Shown here: piece after piece, positions 6,505 to 8,227 of the stretch | Position numbering within the stretch: the stretch's first letter is position 1 | Layout of the letters: every line of letters starts with the position of its first letter | Source: Lentisphaeria bacterium UBA1732 | Lineage (GTDB): Bacteria; Verrucomicrobiota; Lentisphaeria; Victivallales; UBA1829 | NCBI GenBank assembly: GCA_002315855.1 | Contig: DCIG01000033.1 | Coordinates: 1-8,227 of the forward strand | Reading direction: 5' to 3' | Length of the DNA: 8,227 bases | Notes under the pieces: model-generated | The model's input: only the letters and a program-made list of their open reading frames with translations | What the model was told of the DNA's origin: nothing | Databases searched by the model: none | Made by a program: the position numbers and the translations under genes

Positions 6505-7352
6505 TTACTGTTACCTTTTTTGCCTTTTGCGTTCAGATACTTGGAGTGCTGGTTCCAAAGCTCATCCCAAGATGTCAGACCCTTACCCACGGCGATGTTC
6601 AGATAGGACTGTCTCCAATCGGCAGATTCCTGCTTGGTAAAGCCGGAATCCTTAGGAATATCAAACAGACCGTAAGCTGCAATATCCTCTGCCAGTACCT
6701 TGTCATCTGCCTTGAGGTTCTCATCAAACTCGTAGAGGTTCAGCAGATAATCTACATCGTCCGCCACATTCAGCATACCGTTGGCAACCATGTTGAGGGT
6801 CTTTGCGGTATAGATTTCATAGTAATCGGCAGCTTCCGTTTCGTGGGTGACGCTGACGAGCTCCACATAGCCATGCTCATCGGCACTGTAAAAATGCTTT
6901 CCGATAAACTGCTCGGCGTTTTCTTCGGTGAGCGTCACATACTTACGGCTTTCCTGTTCAAACAGGTCGTGCTCGCCGACAATAGAGAGTGTTGCACCGT
7001 TATCAAACCGGAGGGTAAATGCGCATTTCGGTGCTTCGCCCTGATACGCATACAGCACAGGGTTGCCGACAAAGCACCCTGCCTCATGGTCAAAGGTCAG
7101 AACAACATCACCCTCGCAGATGTCCTCAATGTTTTTCACAGAGCCGTCTGCCATGGTGACCTTGGTGCCTGCGGTGAGGCATGCACCATCATCGTAGCAG
7201 AAACCGTTAACGCATGTGCAGTCGCTGTCGCATTCGACGGGGGCACAACCACCTGCGGTAGGACACCCACTCGTCGCAACAACATTGTCATTATCAAATA
7301 ACACAACATTCAGTTCGGCTTCTTCCAGTGTTTTCAGTTTCTTGGTTTTCAT
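6495..7352 (-). CDS. Cys-rich RiPP-like precursor fused to a Hint domain
   Basis: A 285-residue protein in four parts. (1) Residues 1-29 are a leader-like segment, with a KLKTLEEAELNVVLFDND stretch. (2) Residues 30-57 have Cys at 30, 36, 41, 45, 47 and 52 with small and acidic residues between, like a RiPP core. (3) Residues 58-198 are a Hint module. CLTAGTKVTMADG plus KNIEDICEGDVVLTFD (58-88) is a clear hedgehog/intein A block with Cys58 as nucleophile. GEHDLF (126-131) resembles the B block. YYEIYTAKTLNMVANGML (177-194) resembles the F/G end but lacks the His-Asn pair. (4) Residues 199-285 are an unknown acidic then basic tail. The expected reaction is an N-S acyl shift at Ala57/Cys58 releasing residues 1-57. 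ATG 7352 is preferred to TTG 7358 because GAGGT is nine bases upstream of the ATG and only three from the TTG. Confidence 0.85.
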   Translation of the reverse strand: MKTKKLKTLEEAELNVVLFDNDNVVATSGCPTAGGCAPVECDSDCTCVNGFCYDDGACLTAGTKVTMADGSVKNIEDICEGDVVLTFDHEAGCFVGNPVLYAYQGEAPKCAFTLRFDNGATLSIVGEHDLFEQESRKYVTLTEENAEQFIGKHFYSADEHGYVELVSVTHETEAADYYEIYTAKTLNMVANGMLNVADDVDYLLNLYEFDENLKADDKVLAEDIAAYGLFDIPKDSGFTKQESADWRQSYLNIAVGKGLTSWDELWNQHSKYLNAKGKKGNSKCA

Positions 7353-7359
7353 GATCAAT

Positions 7360-8139
7360 CTACCTCATTTCTTTTTTTTTAACCACTGTGTGATATGCCG
7401 CCCTTGCGGCTTCATCATCCATATTACAGCCGAGACGGTAAAGCTTTACGGCCGAGAATTGCTTTACCATGCCGACTGCTTTTGCAAAGCTCCCGTTTCC
7501 GTCGGGAATGTGGGTCTGATTGACGAGGGTTTCAAAGCAGTCCTTCAGCGCAATCTCCTCAATATGATTCGTTTTGTCCCGTTCCAGAATGCAAACGGCT
7601 TCCAGCGGCAGCATTTCGTTTATGCCATAGTTTTCTTTTCCTCGCCATGGACTGCCGCAGGCATAGATTTTCCCGTTTTTAAACAATAAAAGCGGTTTGT
7701 CTCCGTTGAGAATATGGCAGTTTGGGACGTTTTTCTGCCACAGTCGGCAATGGGTTGTCTTTCCCGTGCCGGACTTCGCCGTAAAGAGATATGCCCGTCC
7801 GTCCACCGCCATCACAGCTCCGTGAACAAGTATCACATCGTGAGCCAGAAGCTCTGCTGTGACCTTGCGGCACAGTGCCAGCGTTTCGAGATAATGGGAG
7901 GAAAAGCGTGTTTGTTTTCGTCCCTCTTTTTTCGCTTGATTTATGCTGAGTTCCCGTTCTTTTCGTATATCCGCTCTGCTGATTGAAACGGATAGTGCAG
8001 GAGGCTCGCCCGAAAGATAATCCCGACAAAATGTTTTTGTCTGCCGATACAGCGCATGAACCTCTATCGGTATGTCGGCGAGTTTGACGGTAAATCCGAT
8101 ACGCGGCTTTCTTGCTATGAAGCACATCTTTCCAAACAT
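7360..8139 (-). CDS. HPr kinase-like P-loop protein of the RiPP operon
   Basis: A 259-residue protein from ATG 8139. HGAVM (106-110), a Walker A loop AKSGTGKTT (121-129), NGDKP (145-149) and GSPWRGKEN (162-170) follow the order seen in HPr-kinase/phosphorylase C-terminal-like proteins. The N-terminal 100 residues are the divergent domain usual in these RiPP-linked homologues. A member of this group is known to phosphorylate a lasso-peptide precursor (paeninodin), and others occur beside PqqD and radical SAM genes in Firmicutes. Here it precedes the precursor by seven bases. It may phosphorylate the precursor or act as a regulator. ATG 8139 overlaps the stop of an upstream frame as TGATG; a longer start at 8187 would add 16 residues, but I see no good ribosome binding site for it. 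Confidence 0.85.
   Translation of the reverse strand: MFGKMCFIARKPRIGFTVKLADIPIEVHALYRQTKTFCRDYLSGEPPALSVSISRADIRKERELSINQAKKEGRKQTRFSSHYLETLALCRKVTAELLAHDVILVHGAVMAVDGRAYLFTAKSGTGKTTHCRLWQKNVPNCHILNGDKPLLLFKNGKIYACGSPWRGKENYGINEMLPLEAVCILERDKTNHIEEIALKDCFETLVNQTHIPDGNGSFAKAVGMVKQFSAVKLYRLGCNMDDEAARAAYHTVVKKKEMR
7362..7366 (-). promoter_or_regulatory. Ribosome binding site of the Hint-fused precursor
   Basis: On the minus strand, GAGGT overlaps the last codons and the TAG stop (7360-7362) of the kinase-like gene. It lies nine bases before ATG 7352 and three before the alternative TTG 7358. It decides the start and suggests translational coupling with the upstream gene. Confidence 0.75.
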
Positions 8140-8225
8140 CACCCGCCTTTCCACATACCAAGTAAAAAAGGCATACCGCCCCCGCATTTTTCACAGAGCG
8201 CAGTTACGCTTTGCTTGCTTGCTTG
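8139..8225 (-). CDS. Possible C-terminal end of an upstream gene (partial)
   Basis: On the minus strand a frame is open from the right edge (codon at 8225) to TGA at 8139-8141, 28 codons, and ends in TGATG shared with the kinase-like start. It reads SVTALCEKCGGGMPFLLGMW and so has a CxxCGG motif near its end. Such an overlap is typical of coupled operon genes. However, 28 open codons are not significant alone, and the first codons come from a low-complexity repeat. It may be the tail of an earlier operon gene or chance. Confidence 0.3.
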   Translation of the reverse strand, partial: QASKQSVTALCEKCGGGMPFLLGMWKGG

Positions 8226-8227
8226 CT
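8208..8227. repeat. Short tandem GCTT repeat at the right edge
   Basis: The last bases hold a tandem run of the four-base unit GCTT (TTGC-TTGC-TTGC-T), starting near 8211, at the very end of the window. The low complexity may mark an assembly edge. GCTTGC also occurs in the palindrome block at 1741-1746, but six bases are too few to link the two. Confidence 0.5.

Larger units (their letters stand above)
1795..8139 (-). other. Candidate RiPP biosynthetic operon
   Basis: Eight same-strand genes are packed with junctions of ATGA overlap, ten-base overlap, or gaps of 2, 7, 12 and about 40 bases. Read right to left they are kinase-like, Hint-fused precursor, radical SAM/SPASM, RRE, unknown membrane protein, EamA transporter, S26 peptidase and broken ABC exporter. 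No internal promoter or terminator is evident, so transcription should enter from beyond the right edge. The set covers substrate, recognition, modification, proteolysis and transport, which is the usual content of a RiPP cluster. A dedicated regulator or immunity gene is not recognisable. Confidence 0.8.

Noticed and set aside
6546..7301. Plus-strand open frame opposite the Hint-fused precursor.
   Set aside because: It is antisense to a gene with clear Hint motifs and good translation signals, and I recognise no family motif in it.
7679..8194. Alternative minus-strand frame overlapping the kinase-like gene, 171 codons.
   Set aside because: It is out of frame with the Walker A and GSPWRGKEN motifs and is rich in Arg, Ser and Gly, as shadows of such genes often are.

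Overview
The window looks like a gut-type Clostridia (Bacillota) genome. The reasons are strong Shine-Dalgarno sequences, a Gram-positive style promoter, a TnpV-family transposon protein, and a minus-strand RiPP-type operon with SPASM radical SAM, PqqD/RRE-like and S24/S26 peptidase genes. All family assignments are from reading motifs; no search was run.

Left part (1-1200, plus strand). An AT-rich backbone carries an intrinsic terminator for an upstream gene, a small membrane protein with a CxxC/CxxC zinc ribbon (143-547), and a tRNA-Leu(UAG) with CCA encoded (650-733), a good promoter and a terminator. A TnpV gene follows (843-1145). A strong hairpin at 1151-1179 separates it from the convergent minus-strand genes.

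Middle part (1185-1800). A 137-residue hypothetical gene on the minus strand is preceded by about 170 bp of dense palindromes. This palindromic block abuts the broken end of an ABC exporter, so it is probably a mobile-element end or an oriT-like region.

Right part (1795-8227, minus strand, clearly richer in GC by eye). This is one tightly packed operon, read from right to left: the last codons of an unknown upstream frame; an HPr-kinase-like P-loop protein; a Cys-rich RiPP-like precursor fused to a Hint (hedgehog/intein) domain; a SPASM radical SAM maturase; a PqqD/RRE-like protein; an unknown four-helix membrane protein; an EamA-type transporter; an S26 (SipW-like) peptidase; and an ABC exporter. 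The exporter has a one-base frameshift and lacks its whole ATPase domain. Most junctions overlap or are separated by less than 15 bases, so the genes are probably co-transcribed from a promoter beyond the right edge.

The main discovery is the precursor. A leader of about 29 residues is followed by a six-cysteine segment, which ends directly at the candidate nucleophilic Cys58 of a Hint domain, and an 87-residue tail of unknown role follows. The inferred scheme is that the RRE protein presents the leader, the radical SAM enzyme modifies the Cys-rich segment (and the kinase may phosphorylate something), and the Hint domain cuts at Ala57/Cys58 to release it. The local exporter is broken, so export here may be lost or supplied from elsewhere.
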